Positions 1 to 11,827 of a DNA stretch of 64,000 nucleotides are shown here, in pieces. Made by a program: the position numbers and the translations under genes. How positions within the stretch are numbered: the first letter of the stretch is position 1; the number at the start of each line of letters is the position of its first letter. Origin of the DNA: Ailanthus altissimus (taxonomy: Eukaryota; Streptophyta; Magnoliopsida; Sapindales; Simaroubaceae); contig OX327695.1 in the NCBI GenBank assembly GCA_946807835.1, positions 23,728,501 through 23,792,500 of the forward strand. Direction: 5' to 3'. Below the pieces are notes generated by a model. That model was not told the DNA's origin. It saw only the letters and a list, made by a program, of their open reading frames with translations, and did not search any database.

Positions 1-2198
1 TTCTTTAAGTTTGATTTCTAGTAAAATGCTAAATTAGAGATTTGATGTGAATTTCATGAGATATGTTAAAAATTGATGATGATTATATGAATGAATTGAT
101 GGATCTTTATAGATTTGTAAAATTTCTACAAGACAATATTATATTTCAAAAATTGAGTCTTGTTTTCTACCATGATTTGTGCTAAAATCTTTATTTTGGA
201 TTAAATATACATCTAGAGGATTATATACAATTTTGATTTGTTCAAACATACCATTACTTAAATTTTTAGTGATTTTCTTAATCTAGCCCTAAGTTTTTGG
301 AATTTGTGAGTCTTTGCTATATAATTAAACAACAGGAATTAATTGAATAGCTAAAATACCTTCGAAAATTATTCAATTTGGTATAGTGATTTCTTTATAT
401 GTCTAGTATGACATACTAAAGTTTCATGGTTAGATTCTTTATATTCTAAGTTTCATGAATTTCACAATATATATGTATTAGTACATAATTTAGAATAATA
501 GAATTTGAAGGTTTTAAATTGAAATTCATATAAAATTATTTTGGTTGCTTTAAGACATGAATTTTTTTTTATGAACCCCTTTATGAGTCTATAATAACCT
601 GTCAAATTTCAAGAGATTTTAATAATTTAATATGTTAGAAGTCTGAGATTGAGATCTATTCAATGAAAGATCATATTCTAACAGGCTTTTATTCTAGTTT
701 TAGAATGTAGATAAAATATGAATTTAAAGATTTAGTATTTTATATTTTATATAAGATTTAGTAATGTATTAGGTTTATGATATTCTGAATTCATAAGTAT
801 TAGACTTTATTTAAGCCTTAAGACAATTCAAATAAAGTTAAAAAGGCAGTTTTGATAAGTTAGAGAGACTAACCTGATAGGTTAATTAGATAAGATAAGT
901 AAATAGCTTAACAAGTTACTTTAAGCTTTTAATTTTGTGATGATATTTATGAGAGAATTTATTTTCGATGTTAGGTTTAGGAGCTTGAGTTTTATCATAA
1001 TCCGGTAAGAGGTAAATATACTAAATTTTTACTAAAATTACAATAAACATAACAATTTGTTTATGCATTATTTGTAAATGTGCTTTAAGATGTGTTTATG
1101 TTATGTCAAAGATATTTTGATATCAAATATGAAAGAAATATTTATAAATGTGAGTATCAACACTGAGCATGGATATACATGTCATATGTGTATTTATAAA
1201 TGTGTGCTTTCAAATGAAATGTGTTAAAGGAAGAAAACTTTTAAAGTGAAATATGTCCATGAGATATGTTTTGTATTTTGAGGATGATTGACTCACTATT
1301 TTTTTAATAGGCAATATATGTGATATGTGAGAGGATTCATTGATGATTATTGTGAGGCCTTCTGGATGTATGGGATGGCAATATGTAACACATACACTTT
1401 AGGTAAAATTGTAAGGGGGACAGCTTGACGTAAGGCCCCAAGAGCGATTAATAATGTAATAAGGTCTTTTGGGGGTGTGGACGATGATACGTAACATACA
1501 CTAACCTAAATAAATCCGTGAGGAGGATGGTGAAATTCCCCAAAAGTGGACTATTTGGTGTTTGAGTCCATGACTGTTCCATGTGTGTAGCTTGATGCCC
1601 ACGAGTGTTTTATATGTGATATGTGAAGTCTTACTAAGTGATAGTTGAGTGATAATAATCTTATTATATATTTTAAAAGAATGTTAAGCGCTTACTTGAC
1701 ATATGATTTGATAAGATTAAGATTTTGATTCATTTATAGCATATTATGCTCATGCATTGCTTATATGTATAGATGTATTTTGAGATATGAAAAACTAGCA
1801 TGCTTATTGAGTTTTATACTCATTATAGTTTATTGTGATTTCAAATAATTAAAATATATGTATGCATAGTAAATTTAGTAAGGTTTCTATTGTCCATTAG
1901 TTTTCTAAGTTATTAGGTTGCTAAGTGTTTAATTAGTGGATATATAGTTTGAAATATTTAGTTTATCCTTATCGAATAAGTATGTATTTATTATTTCATT
2001 AATTGTAATTGTATTTGATTTTTTTTCTACCAAATATGTTTATAGTTTAATTTTGTGATGAATTTACTAGTAATTTATTAAAGATTTTTATGCGAAATTT
2101 AAATTTAAAATTTTATACAATATTAATTATGAGCGTACATCATTATATTAATATAGGCTATATCGTGTGTTAGATTTTTTTAAATTTGAGGTGTGACA
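1..2198. other. Non-coding AT-rich stretch, possibly a decayed LTR
   Basis: No credible gene is visible. The stretch reads like a long plant LTR or its relic. A moderately GC-richer patch lies at about 1340-1620, and the block closes with GTGTGACA at 2191-2198, a common type of 3' end for Ty3/gypsy LTRs, followed by an A-rich run. I found no partner LTR, primer-binding site or polyprotein in the window, so the identity is a guess from texture. Confidence 0.25.
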
Positions 2199-3859
2199 AA
2201 AAAAAAAAGAAAGAAAAAGGAAAGACCGAAAGAATTGATCAAAATGTTTATTGAGAATTTGAGATAGATTGCATGGGAGTCCATTTCTCTAAGAAAACCC
2301 AAAAAAGAATTTTTTTTTATGCTTTACTTCTTTTCCTCCAATTTTTTAATCGTTCTCTCACATCCACTTTGTCTCGATATTTCTTTTTCCACTATCTTGA
2401 GATTTCATGACTTTTTTTTTAATAATTATTATCTCTCTCAACTCTCTCCTTTCAATGTTAAATTTTTATTAAAAAATTACATTTCATATTATAAGATCAC
2501 ATTACATAAATATTAGGAAAATTGTTTCTAACCATTCATTATATTTTTATTTTTTATAACCATTTAATTGTTTTATAATTAAAAGAGTTATTATTTAATC
2601 ATATTGTTTATTTAATTAAAAATATAATAAATAATATTTTAAATTAAAAAACTATCAGTTGAACCACATACAACATATTAGAAAAATTAAATAAATAATA
2701 TAATTAAATTAAACTAAATATATGATATAAATAAATAATATGATAAACTTTTTTTTTAAAGTTAAATAATATAATTAACTTAAATAATTAAAAAAGTAAT
2801 AGAATATAATAAATGTAACTTTAATAAGGAAATATAAATATAAATTTAAAAATATTAATATTAATATAATTTTAAATAAATAATATAGACTAAACATACT
2901 ATAAATACTAAAATAAAATTATAAATAATATAAATAAATAAAGTATTAAAAAATAATATTATCAAAATACCATCACACCAAAATATTTGACGCGATAGCA
3001 CTATCATGCAGGGGTGCAATAGAAATATGGTGCCCGTATATCATGCCCAAGAGGCAATAGTGGGGGGCAATATTGTCCCCATTTAATTTAATTTTTTTTA
3101 TCTTTTATAATAATTTTTTAAACTCATTTTTAGTTTATCTATAATAAGTATTTTATTTTTTATTTATAATTAATAAATAATATAATAAATATAATTTTAA
3201 TAAATTAATATAATTTAAATTTAAACAAATATAAATATATTTTTAAATAACTAATAATAATTAATCATATCGCACATAATAAAATAAAATTAGAAATAAA
3301 ATTAAATTAAAACATAAAAAATTATTACTATAGTAGATACTGTTTACAAAACGGGAATAGTTAAAATAACAAAACATGAATTTTTGACCACTTTTAAATT
3401 ACTTAATTACAAAAGTGATAAATTTTAGAAATTTATTTATAAATATTGTAATATTATTTTTTAAAGATTAAATTATTAAAAGTTTTAATTCAATCCAATT
3501 CACCAATCTTTAAATATAAGAGAAAAAAATGATGGTTTTAAACAGTATAGACGGATTAAAGTGAAATTTGAACACTCCAACACCGATTCACATAACTACT
3601 GTTACCATATTTTGGTTATTTGAAACTTTTTTTTAAGCTGTGTTAAAAAAATTACAAAACAACATTCAACTCTGATCTGCGTTATTTTCCAGCTAGTTTT
3701 TCATCACCGCTGCCATCATTCGATTCCTCTTCATTTAATCTATTAATTTCAGGTCTCTTTTTAAAATTTTGGTGATTTAATTTATAATAAAAATTTCTTT
3801 ACAAATTTTTTAAAATTCTTTAAACATTTTATAATTTACCCAAGTTTTGAGTTATTTTA
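2199..3859. other. Intergenic AT-rich DNA, no gene seen
   Basis: Very AT-rich and non-coding. About 2220-2520 resembles 10480-10880 (shared pyrimidine-rich text around 'cacatccactttgt'), so this is one copy of a local duplication. A short GC-richer island at about 2970-3080 has no recognisable identity. The 65-codon open frame at 2319-2516 is low-complexity and not supported as a gene. Confidence 0.5.
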
Positions 3860-4800
3860 TAATTTTTAATTCCCGGTTGTTTTAATAGTTTTGTTAATTT
3901 TAGTATACAATGGCGTATTTGTTTTAATAAAATTTAAATAGCATAATTTTAGTAAAATAAGTGACACAATAAATAAAATTAAAAACTTAAAAGAATTTAA
4001 AAAGGCCACCCACTTATCTTTTGATAGAGCCTCTCATATTTATGTGTCAATCACATATTAATCATTAATAAAATACTAATAAAATAACAAGTGACAGTCT
4101 TTAATAAGTTTACATATTTAAATTTTATTTTATAATTAAGTAAATAATTAAAAAATAATAATCATCACAATTATTGGGCGCAACGACGGTGGTAGTGGTA
4201 GTTGTAAAAATGATTAAAGATAATTTTTTTTGAATTTTATTTTTTTTAATTTAAACAATAATATGTTTATTTTTAGCAAAAATAAAAATAAAAAAATAAT
4301 CAAATAAAATAGAGAGATTGACAGCCATCGTCACCCCACACTAAAAATAGTAGTGCGGTGACTTGCACTACCACCACTTTAGGAATCAATTACCAATGAA
4401 CTTATTAATGATGATGGCAAGACAAATCATAACACTACCATTTAATAGCGAAATGGTGGCTACAAACCTCTCCACTTTTTTTGGTCGCTTTTTATTTTTT
4501 TAATAAAAAATAACTACACAATTAAATAAAAAAATAAAATTTAATATTAAAATTTAAATTATTTTTACCACTGCCATCGCCACTGATCACCAACTATTGG
4601 TTGCAACAATAATTGTGACAGTGACTAATTTTATTTTTTAACTATTTATTTAATTATAAAATAATTTTTTAAAATTAATATCAAATATGTAAACTTATTA
4701 AATTGTGTCGTATATTCTTTTATTTTTACTTTAATTTTAATTTTTATTAATAACCAATCAATAATTAATACGTAAATAATACGATGTTGCATGTCACGTA
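3860..4800 (-). repeat. Dispersed non-autonomous TIR-type repeat R1, copy 1 (reversed, truncated)
   Basis: This is one of several copies of a roughly 0.9-1.2 kb non-coding family. Recognisable marks are 'aataaaattaacaaaactattaaaac' in reverse complement near the start, a central part with repeated Cys/His-like trinucleotide text (caccaccacc / ggtggtggt), and 'attaataaccaatcaata' near the end. Related copies are at 10965-11827, 36765-37946 and 55503-56590. This copy lacks a clear terminal repeat on its right side. The family has no coding capacity. Confidence 0.45.
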
Positions 4801-5026
4801 AGTGTTATTAAGCAGAGATGAGAAGCGCATCAAGGGCTTTAAAAATATTAGATCACTTGAAAAGTTGATAACAGATACATATTACTTCCATGCGAAATCA
4901 TTCTTTTCATCGTCTGTGCACATTACACTCCTCATTTCAATCATGTAACAGTTGATCCTACATTCTAACCTCATTGCAAATAAATGGCGCCTCCTAAGCA
5001 CCGTGTGAGAAAAAAAGAAATTTATC

Positions 5027-8000
5027 TCAGAATTGAGGATTTTGAAGCCAATTTAAGTTGGCATCTTCTTGGACCACTTGTATGTCTACCTTTGCGGGAC
5101 AGAACGGGGAATATTTCCATTGATAGGCTGTCTCTTTATCACATCTTACAACTGCTAACTTCTTAAGATTCTCAATTGATGCGGGCAACTCACAACTAGA
5201 GCACCCTGTCATGCAAAGCGTCTTTAAACTGCACAATTCACCTATCTGTTCAGGCAACTCTTTCATCCTTAGACATTCAGATATATCAAGGACGTGTAAG
5301 TTAGACAGGTATCCAATTGTGTCTGGCAAAGATGAAAGATCAATACATGAAGCAAGTTTTAGCATTTCTAATTTCACCAGTTTACCAATTGCTTCGGGTA
5401 ATGCAGACAGCTTATGGCAGTTGGTGATGCTGAGCTTCTTTATGGAGACAATATCACATAACCCATCCGGCAGTTCTATAAGATCATTGCAATAGTCAAT
5501 GTTGATCTCCAATAGATTTGGAAATGCATCAGAAATCTTAAAGTTGGAATCTTGAAAAGCCTGACCAACATTGCACATAATCAAGGATATTTTTTGCAGA
5601 CTCTTCATTTGTACCATGGCCGTGCCAATAGAAGGAATAGAAACATGCTCCAATCTGATTTTCTTTAAATTGGTATAACCAAGAACGTGAAAGTCAGTTA
5701 ATTCGGCAGGGGAAAATTCATAATTTGTGATTATCAATACCTTCATTTTATCCATCTTCTCCATGAAATTTGGCAGGCTGTACTTCTTTGTTAGAATGTT
5801 TAGAACTACAACCTTGACTTCAGGTGCATGCATGTTACACCAATTTGATGAGAATGATTCATCTGCAAAGCATGTACATATAGTGTGAGATAATGGACTA
5901 TGAGGGCCAAATAAATTCTCTAAATAAGCATATGTCATTTCTGCATGTGCGACAAGATGTGATAATAACCTGTTGAGATTGACAAGAGGCAGGCATTAAC
6001 AGGGTGCTGCTTTTGTTTCAGCCACCAATCGGGAAAATTGTTTTTGTCGATCTCTATTATCAGTCGTGTCCTCTGTTCTATCGGTGGTAACTTGCTCAGA
6101 CGGGTAGTCAGCTCCTTGAAAAGATCATGCTGCATAACAAAGTCATCATTGTAGCAGCCATCGTCCCCGGCATTGTTCCTAGAGGATAGACAAAATTTAC
6201 TCGCTCAGGGAAGATTAAAACTCTTTGAGGTATAAACGTGGACATTCTGCATTGCATGACAGACTGAAGAATATATCCGCACAAGTAGAGGAGTCATGTA
6301 CCAATATGCTTTAGATCAGTTCGTACAACAAACCACACAGCAAGATTCAATAGTAGTTTAAATTCCTACAATGTGTAGTTTGGTTTTATCATGCACATGC
6401 TTGTTAGATCATAATTGTATCAGGTACAGCTAGCATACCTTGTGACTACCAGTTTAACTAGATTCCGGTTAGATAGTTCATGGAGGTTGGAATTGGCGAA
6501 TAAACCATCTTCAACAGGTTCGTACAATTCCATCCACATGTCACTGAGGGCAGTGACAGGAATCCTTTGGTCCTCACAAAATGAGCATAGGTCCATATAA
6601 CACTCCTTCAGCTCATCACTTAATGCATCCAAGCTTCTTTCGAGACAATTAAGCACTTCACAGTTGGAATCAAGGATAGATACACTTTGAGACCATTCCT
6701 TCACTCTTCTTTGCCAGATTGATTCAGCCTGCCCACAGAACGATGCTCCAACCACTGTAAGGGCCAAAGGGCATCCCTTACAGGCTCTCAATATCTGCAG
6801 TTGGACGAGGGTAGATAAAAGTTGAAATGGGCAGTTCGAAGGATTTGAATTAGATTGCCATAGTTCTATCTGTTTATTTCTATTCACTATATATTTGTAA
6901 CTGGGGAAAGAATGACGAGATAAGCAGAATGGCATTCTAACATATAGAAACCATGATTTGGTATGTAAAGAACCTATCATATGCATGTCTCAAGGGAAAA
7001 TAATATGAAAAGAAGCACAAAAGTGTTCAATTTTGTATTTGCAGATTAATATAACCTCTTTCACAAGATTTTCCTCAGGAATAAACGTGTTTCCATCTGG
7101 TAGGATTGCTGTATGACGAAAAAGGGCTGCTGCATCTTCATCATTCAATGATTCCAAACAATGTGCAGAACCAAATTGTGGGAATTTAGATCTTGATGTC
7201 ACCAAAATCTTGTAGTTGGGCAACTGGAACATGAAATTATTCAGCAGATACTCTGACCCAGTCCAGACATCATCGAGTACCAACAGTGTAGCATCTTGTC
7301 CTATTTCTTTTAGCAATCGTTTCAAGTCAATAATTGCTTCTTCATCTGTTTGAAACTCTGGCTTTTTACCCACATGCTTGTATATTTTCCCAATGATGAC
7401 CTTCACATTGGGTGTTTTAGAAACAGTGACGAAGAAAATGTTCTTGAATTTGTCTGTTCAAATACACAAGAAAGCTGATGAAAGAAGTCTAAGGAAATAC
7501 AGTATCATTTTCACACGCAGGAATATGTACATGATGACAAATTCATTATATATGAATATCCTAATCCACATTCTAGCACATACAAGAGCAGAATTAAGAC
7601 ATCATAATATTTTGCTAACAAAGGAAATTCCAACGATACGATGCATCAACAACATTTCTATTCTTGCACCGAAGTTGTCAACCATCCAGCAATCAGCTAA
7701 ACCGGAATGTAGTGCAATTCACATCAACACAATTACTTATGAACCCAATAACTATCGAGCAATATCTTATTTTCTCGTCTTGTTTCAGGCTCGCCTAACA
7801 ATTAAAATCCACTCCAGAAGTAGAAATCTCCAACTTAAACGATAAAAACTTAATCAATTACTCGGGAAAGATCATAAACCATATGAGAGATGAAACTTAG
7901 AAACCCAATTCACGCATGAAGATAAAAAAAAAGGATTAAAAAAGAGAAAGAAAGTTGACATAAATTGAAACCTTGAACTTGATAATCTTTGCAAAGCTTT

Positions 8001-8614
8001 TTAACCAATGTAGTCTTGCCATATCCTCCAGGAGCTGACACAACAATAACTTGCTTTCCATCCTTACTAAACAAGTCCATCTTTAATACCTCCAAGGAAA
8101 CATCCAATCCAGGCGTAATCGGTGGAGGATCAGGCACCGAGCAGGCTCCAGTAACTTCAACTGATCCATCAAATGCTCTACCGTTCTTTCCGTTACCAAT
8201 AGAATTCTTGGACATCGTGTACATTTCTCTTGTAAGAAATAGAATCTCTTTGCCGTCTCTTATCAGTTGTAATTGATTATCAAGCTGAAAGTAGCTGCGA
8301 ATTGAGCTATCCAATTTGAGTATCTTTGCAGCATAGCGACCCCTTCTAAACCAACACACTTTTGAGCATTTGCGCACAAGCTGCTGGCCTTTCTCCATCA
8401 ACTCCTTAAGGTTTTTTGTTTCTTCCTCTGGCCGGTCCAATTTTTTGTTGAAATTCTGTATTTCTTGGACGATCGGAGAGGCCTTTTTTAAAGTGGATTC
8501 CAGTTTCTCCAGCTCGGCTTTGAACCTGATTGCTTTCATTGTTTCCTTTGAAATCGCTCGTACAAGCTCTCCAAAAACTGCTCCCACAGCTGCATCCCCG
8601 AACACCTCAGCCAT
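5027..8614 (-). CDS. RNL-A: RPW8-NB-ARC-LRR helper-type disease resistance protein, NRG1-like, five exons
   Basis: Helper NLRs of this class act downstream of EDS1-family complexes, oligomerising at the plasma membrane as calcium channels; that role is family knowledge. Exons on the minus strand: 8614-7972, 7453-7056, 6794-6439, 6178-5970, 5862-5027, total 2442 nt for 813 residues. The start at 8614 begins the RPW8 domain with MAEVFGDAAVG, and the leader before it matches RNL-C. Order of motifs: RPW8 coiled coil (about 1-150), P-loop GGYGKTTL near 196, kinase-2 LLVLDDVW at 271-278, RNBS-B KILVTSRS, GCPLAL near 354, QHD (the RNL form of MHD) near 482, then LRRs from about 540. Acidic residues E3, D7 and E16 lie in the first helix. 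All junctions are GT/AG and no stop or frameshift is seen. Codon 215, split by intron 1, is Asp here but Gly in RNL-C. Intron 1 is only 518 bp. Confidence 0.9.
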
Positions 8615-8958
8615 TACTTCTGTTCGATACCAAAGAAAAAAAGTTGAAGAATTTAACAAATTTCAAGCTCTCGACTTCGCAAGCAACTACGATCGTACCT
8701 TAACCTTCTCTCTCAAATTAACATTTTTTTCCCTCTTCGTTCTGTTCTTGAGATATAGTAACTCGTTAGTAAGTGGCAACTGCGCTATATATCGCATGTG
8801 CTTGAGAGAGAGCGGCAAGGAATCCAGTTTGTTGTCCAAAGTCAACAAAGTGGAAGCATAACATTACATTTTTCTTGCGTGAGATCCCAGCCAAAGAAGC
8901 TTCGCGGCATGCGAGCGGATGCCTTCATGACTTGACGTGGACTTAAGTTATTGTAGGT
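8615..8958 (-). promoter_or_regulatory. Promoter and 5' leader of RNL-A
   Basis: Reverse-complemented, this aligns by eye with the sequence before RNL-C (37975-38304) and with the orphan copy at 21729-22079, so it is a conserved RNL promoter block. It holds a W-box (TTGACT on the gene strand; AGTCAA at 8840-8845), the WRKY-factor site common in defence promoters, and a TATA-like CTATATATCG at 8785-8794. The conserved block stops near 8958, which probably marks the duplicated unit's edge. Confidence 0.65.
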
Positions 8959-9329
8959 TAATTAACTAAATAATTGCAATACTAAAATATTTATTTTGAA
9001 TATACAAAATACAATAATGGATGAGGATATTTTTACGTCAGGAGATTGGTTTAATTCTTAATTTATAAGCGTTAAGAAAATTTAAATTTGTTAAAATTTA
9101 AGTATTAAAAAAATTTAAATTTAAATTTATTAAAAAAATTTAAATTAATAAATAAAGATATTTACCTTAACATTCTCTCTCAAATTAATATTTTTTCTCC
9201 TTCGTTCATTTCTTGAGATATATATAAGTAGCAATTGAGCAATATATTGTGTGTGATTCCGAGAGAGAGAGAGGGGCAAGGAATCCAGTTTGTTATCCAA
9301 AGTCAACATAGTGTGAACATTACATTACA

Positions 9330-10118
9330 TATTAAAGTGGAAGTATACAAATAAATAAAAAAATTATTTAAATAATATATGCAGAATAAGTAATTAAAAA
9401 ATAAAGAGAGAAGGAGTAGAAGAATAATACACAAAAAATTACGTAGTTCGATAACTTACTTACGTTTATAACAGATCAAAATCACACTCTTCTCTTATAA
9501 TGAATCACAAGACACTTACAAAATATACTTTTTAGAAGAAAGATTAAAAAAAAACTCTCTTTCTTACTTTAAAGATTTTCTCTCACAAAGAATCATAAAG
9601 ATTATTGATGATCATTAAGATTTTTTAACCTATCACAAAGATTGTGTTTACAAGCTAATTGATAGCTTTTATATAGGTTTTAGGACGTCTTAAGTTTACT
9701 CTATACGTGTGGGAATTGTATTAGGGAGTCTTGAAACAAGTGGAAGATGAAATAAGAAAGTTTCCTTATTTCGGGATACTGTTCCCATCTCCAGAGCCGC
9801 GACGTTAGGCGTAGGCGCCACAGCGCCCAATCTAGCATAGTTACCGCAACGCCCAATCTAGCAATTGAGCATCGCAGCGCTCAGACGGAGGCGCCCCCGT
9901 CTAAGCGCTGCGATGCTCAGTTGCTAGATTGGGCGTTGCGGCAACTATGCTAAATTAGGCGCTGCGACATCTGCGCCTGGTCGCCGCAGCGTTGGTGCCT
10001 GATATGCCCTTCTTCATTTTTTACCTCTTTTTATGTCCATCTTCGATCCGTACGTACCCCACACACTTTACTTACTTTTCAAATTATATTTCAATAATTT
10101 TCAATCAATATTCTCACA
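9330..10118 (-). mobile_element. Solo LTR of the E3 copia family, TSD TTACA
   Basis: This 789-bp block resembles both LTRs of E3 (12818-13513 and 17601-18303), sharing 'ataagaaagtttccttattt' and the terminal 'caatattctcaca'. It is flanked by the 5-bp direct repeat TTACA at 9325-9329 and 10119-10123, and the uninterrupted site is still visible in the RNL-A promoter as 'cattacattt'. No internal domain is attached, so it is the product of LTR-LTR recombination. Its left end reads TATTAAAG instead of TGTTGAAG, so the terminal dinucleotide has mutated. Confidence 0.85.
9821..9964. repeat. Near-perfect GC-rich palindrome inside the solo LTR
   Basis: Arms of about 70 bp at 9821-9891 and 9894-9964 are reverse complements with only a handful of mismatches, separated by about 2 bp. 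The arm begins 'cagcgcccaatctagcatag'. This GC-rich island stands out in AT-rich DNA. The E3 LTRs hold related GC-rich words in the same place ('ggcgctgggct', 'ggcgccgcggc') but not this long clean palindrome. Confidence 0.85.
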
Positions 10119-10165
10119 TTACATTTTATTGCGTGAGATCACAATTAAAGAAGCACATTTCATAT

Positions 10166-10964
10166 TTACATAATATATGGATCTCATTTGAAATATACTT
10201 TTTAAGATAAAAATTTGAAATGTTTATTTTTAATATATCTTTTTTTAAATAATATTTGAAATAAATACATATATATAATCTGCCTAATTATTATCAATCA
10301 AAATGTCTCTTTTTAATACACTTCAAATTTATTGACATTCAGAAAAAATTTTAAAAAAAACCTTTGAAATAACTTAAATAAACTTGTTAAATTCATTTTA
10401 ATCTTTTCTACCTTTTGTCTTGGATCGAGGAGTTTCGTATTCCTTTCATCTCCCCTCCAAAGCAATTGTTTAAATTAAAGAAACGAAAAAAAGGAGACAG
10501 AAAGAGTGGATTAAAATTTCTCCATGGAAACCGAAAATGAAATTCCTTTGCTTTTCAGTGCTTTACTTCTTTTTCTCCAAAGTTCAAAAGTTCTGTCACA
10601 TCCACTTTGTTTAAAGCTTTCTTTTTCCATTATCTTGGGATTTATCACCGACAGGTAGAGCGGTAAAATAAAGGTAAAATGTAATAAGTGTTTATGTAGT
10701 TATTAGTTAAAAAGTATTTTTCATAATTTAGATAGTGAATATTTTTTTTTAAAAAGGGAGCGATAGAATTTTTTCTTTTTCTTTTTTAATAATCGTTATA
10801 TCTCTCGTCTCCCTTTTCAATTTTAAATATTTATTAAAAAACTACATCTCATATTACAAAATCAAATTACATAAATATATAGAATATTTTTTAAAATAAT
10901 TCTCATTTTAATAGATTATTCTTTTCTTACCACTGTAGCCAAAAGAGTTTATTTTAATATATTA
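10166..10964. other. Intergenic DNA with two duplicated blocks, no gene
   Basis: About 10190-10350 is an inverted match of about 54370-54560, sharing 'aatgtctctttttaata' and 'gattgataatgattaggc' in reverse complement. About 10480-10880 is a direct match of 2220-2520. No coding sequence is seen, and the 72-codon frame at 9992-10210 spans the solo LTR end and is not a gene. Confidence 0.5.
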
Positions 10965-11827
10965 TTCAGTATTCATTTATTTTACTAGTCTTGTTAATTT
11001 TATTATACAAATTTATTTTTATTAAAATTAAGCACATAAATAAAATTAAATATTTTTTAAAAAAAGACCACTCGCTTATCTTTTGACTGACCTGCCACAT
11101 TCACATGTCAATCACATATTAATTATTAATAAAAATATAAATAAAATGACACGAGATACATTTTGTTAACTTTACATATTTAAATTAATTTTAAATATTT
11201 TATTTTATAATCAAGTAAATAATTTAAAAAAATTATGTCTCAATTACCAGGGGCGACGATAGTGGTAGTGATAATTGTAAAAATAATTATATTTTATATT
11301 TTTTTTAATTTATACAATAATGTGATCATCTTCAACAAAAAAAAAGTAAAAGGCAACTAAAATAAAATAGAGAGACTGACGGCCATTGCTGCCCCCGCTA
11401 TCAAATAGCGGTATGGTGACTTACATCGCCACCATTATTGGAATCAATGGACAATGAGCTTATTTGATGGTGGTGATGAGGCAAGTGACAACGTTGTCGT
11501 TTGATGACAGGACAGTGGCTGCGAACCTCTCCACCTTGTTTGGCTGCTTTCTTTTTTTAGGTTAAAAATGTTCACATTATTGAGTAAATCGAAAGAAATA
11601 AAGTTTAATATTAAAACTTTTGATTATTTTTATAATTGCCACTGCTACCGATTGCCAACTGTTGGCGGTAACAATAATTGTGGCAATGACGTTTTTATTT
11701 TTTTTAACTATTTATTTAATTATAAAATAAATTTTAAAAATAAGTATTAATATGTAAACCTATTAGATTGTGTCACATGTCCTTTTATTTTTTTTTTACT
11801 TCTACTAATAACACAATAATGATTGAT
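10965..11827 (-). repeat. R1 repeat, copy 2, cut by the inversion breakpoint
   Basis: This matches copy 1: 'cttatcttttga', 'tcaatcacatattaattatt', the central ggtggtgatga / caccattattgg text and the closing 'actaataacacaataatgattgat'. It stops abruptly at 11827, where E1 gag sequence begins. Its missing continuation is found in reverse complement just left of the other E1 fragment, at about 22680-22796, which locates the two ends of an inversion. Confidence 0.6.

Larger units (their letters stand above)
9160..10165 (-). pseudogene. Orphan RNL promoter remnant, split by a solo LTR
   Basis: Positions 9160-9329 and 10119-10165 together form a second copy of the RNL-A promoter: the W-box context 'aaagtcaacatag', the GA-rich leader and 'gcgtgagatcac' all recur in the same order. 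The solo LTR at 9330-10118 separates the two parts. No RNL coding sequence follows; the homology stops at about 9160, in the leader before where an ATG would be. It is a leftover of a tandem RNL duplication that lost its gene body. Confidence 0.65.

Noticed and set aside
5211..5495. Plus-strand open frame of 94 codons, with similar ones at 29716-30048 and (minus strand) 46702-46986
   Set aside because: Each is antisense to RNL exon 5 and occurs in all three paralogues only because the sense sequence is conserved.
7378..7845. 155-codon plus-strand frame
   Set aside because: It lies across intron 1 and exon 2 of RNL-A in antisense, and has no recognisable domain.
8370..8861. 163-codon plus-strand frame, and its counterpart 38166-38549 on the minus strand
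   Set aside because: Both are antisense to the RPW8 exon and promoter of the RNL genes.
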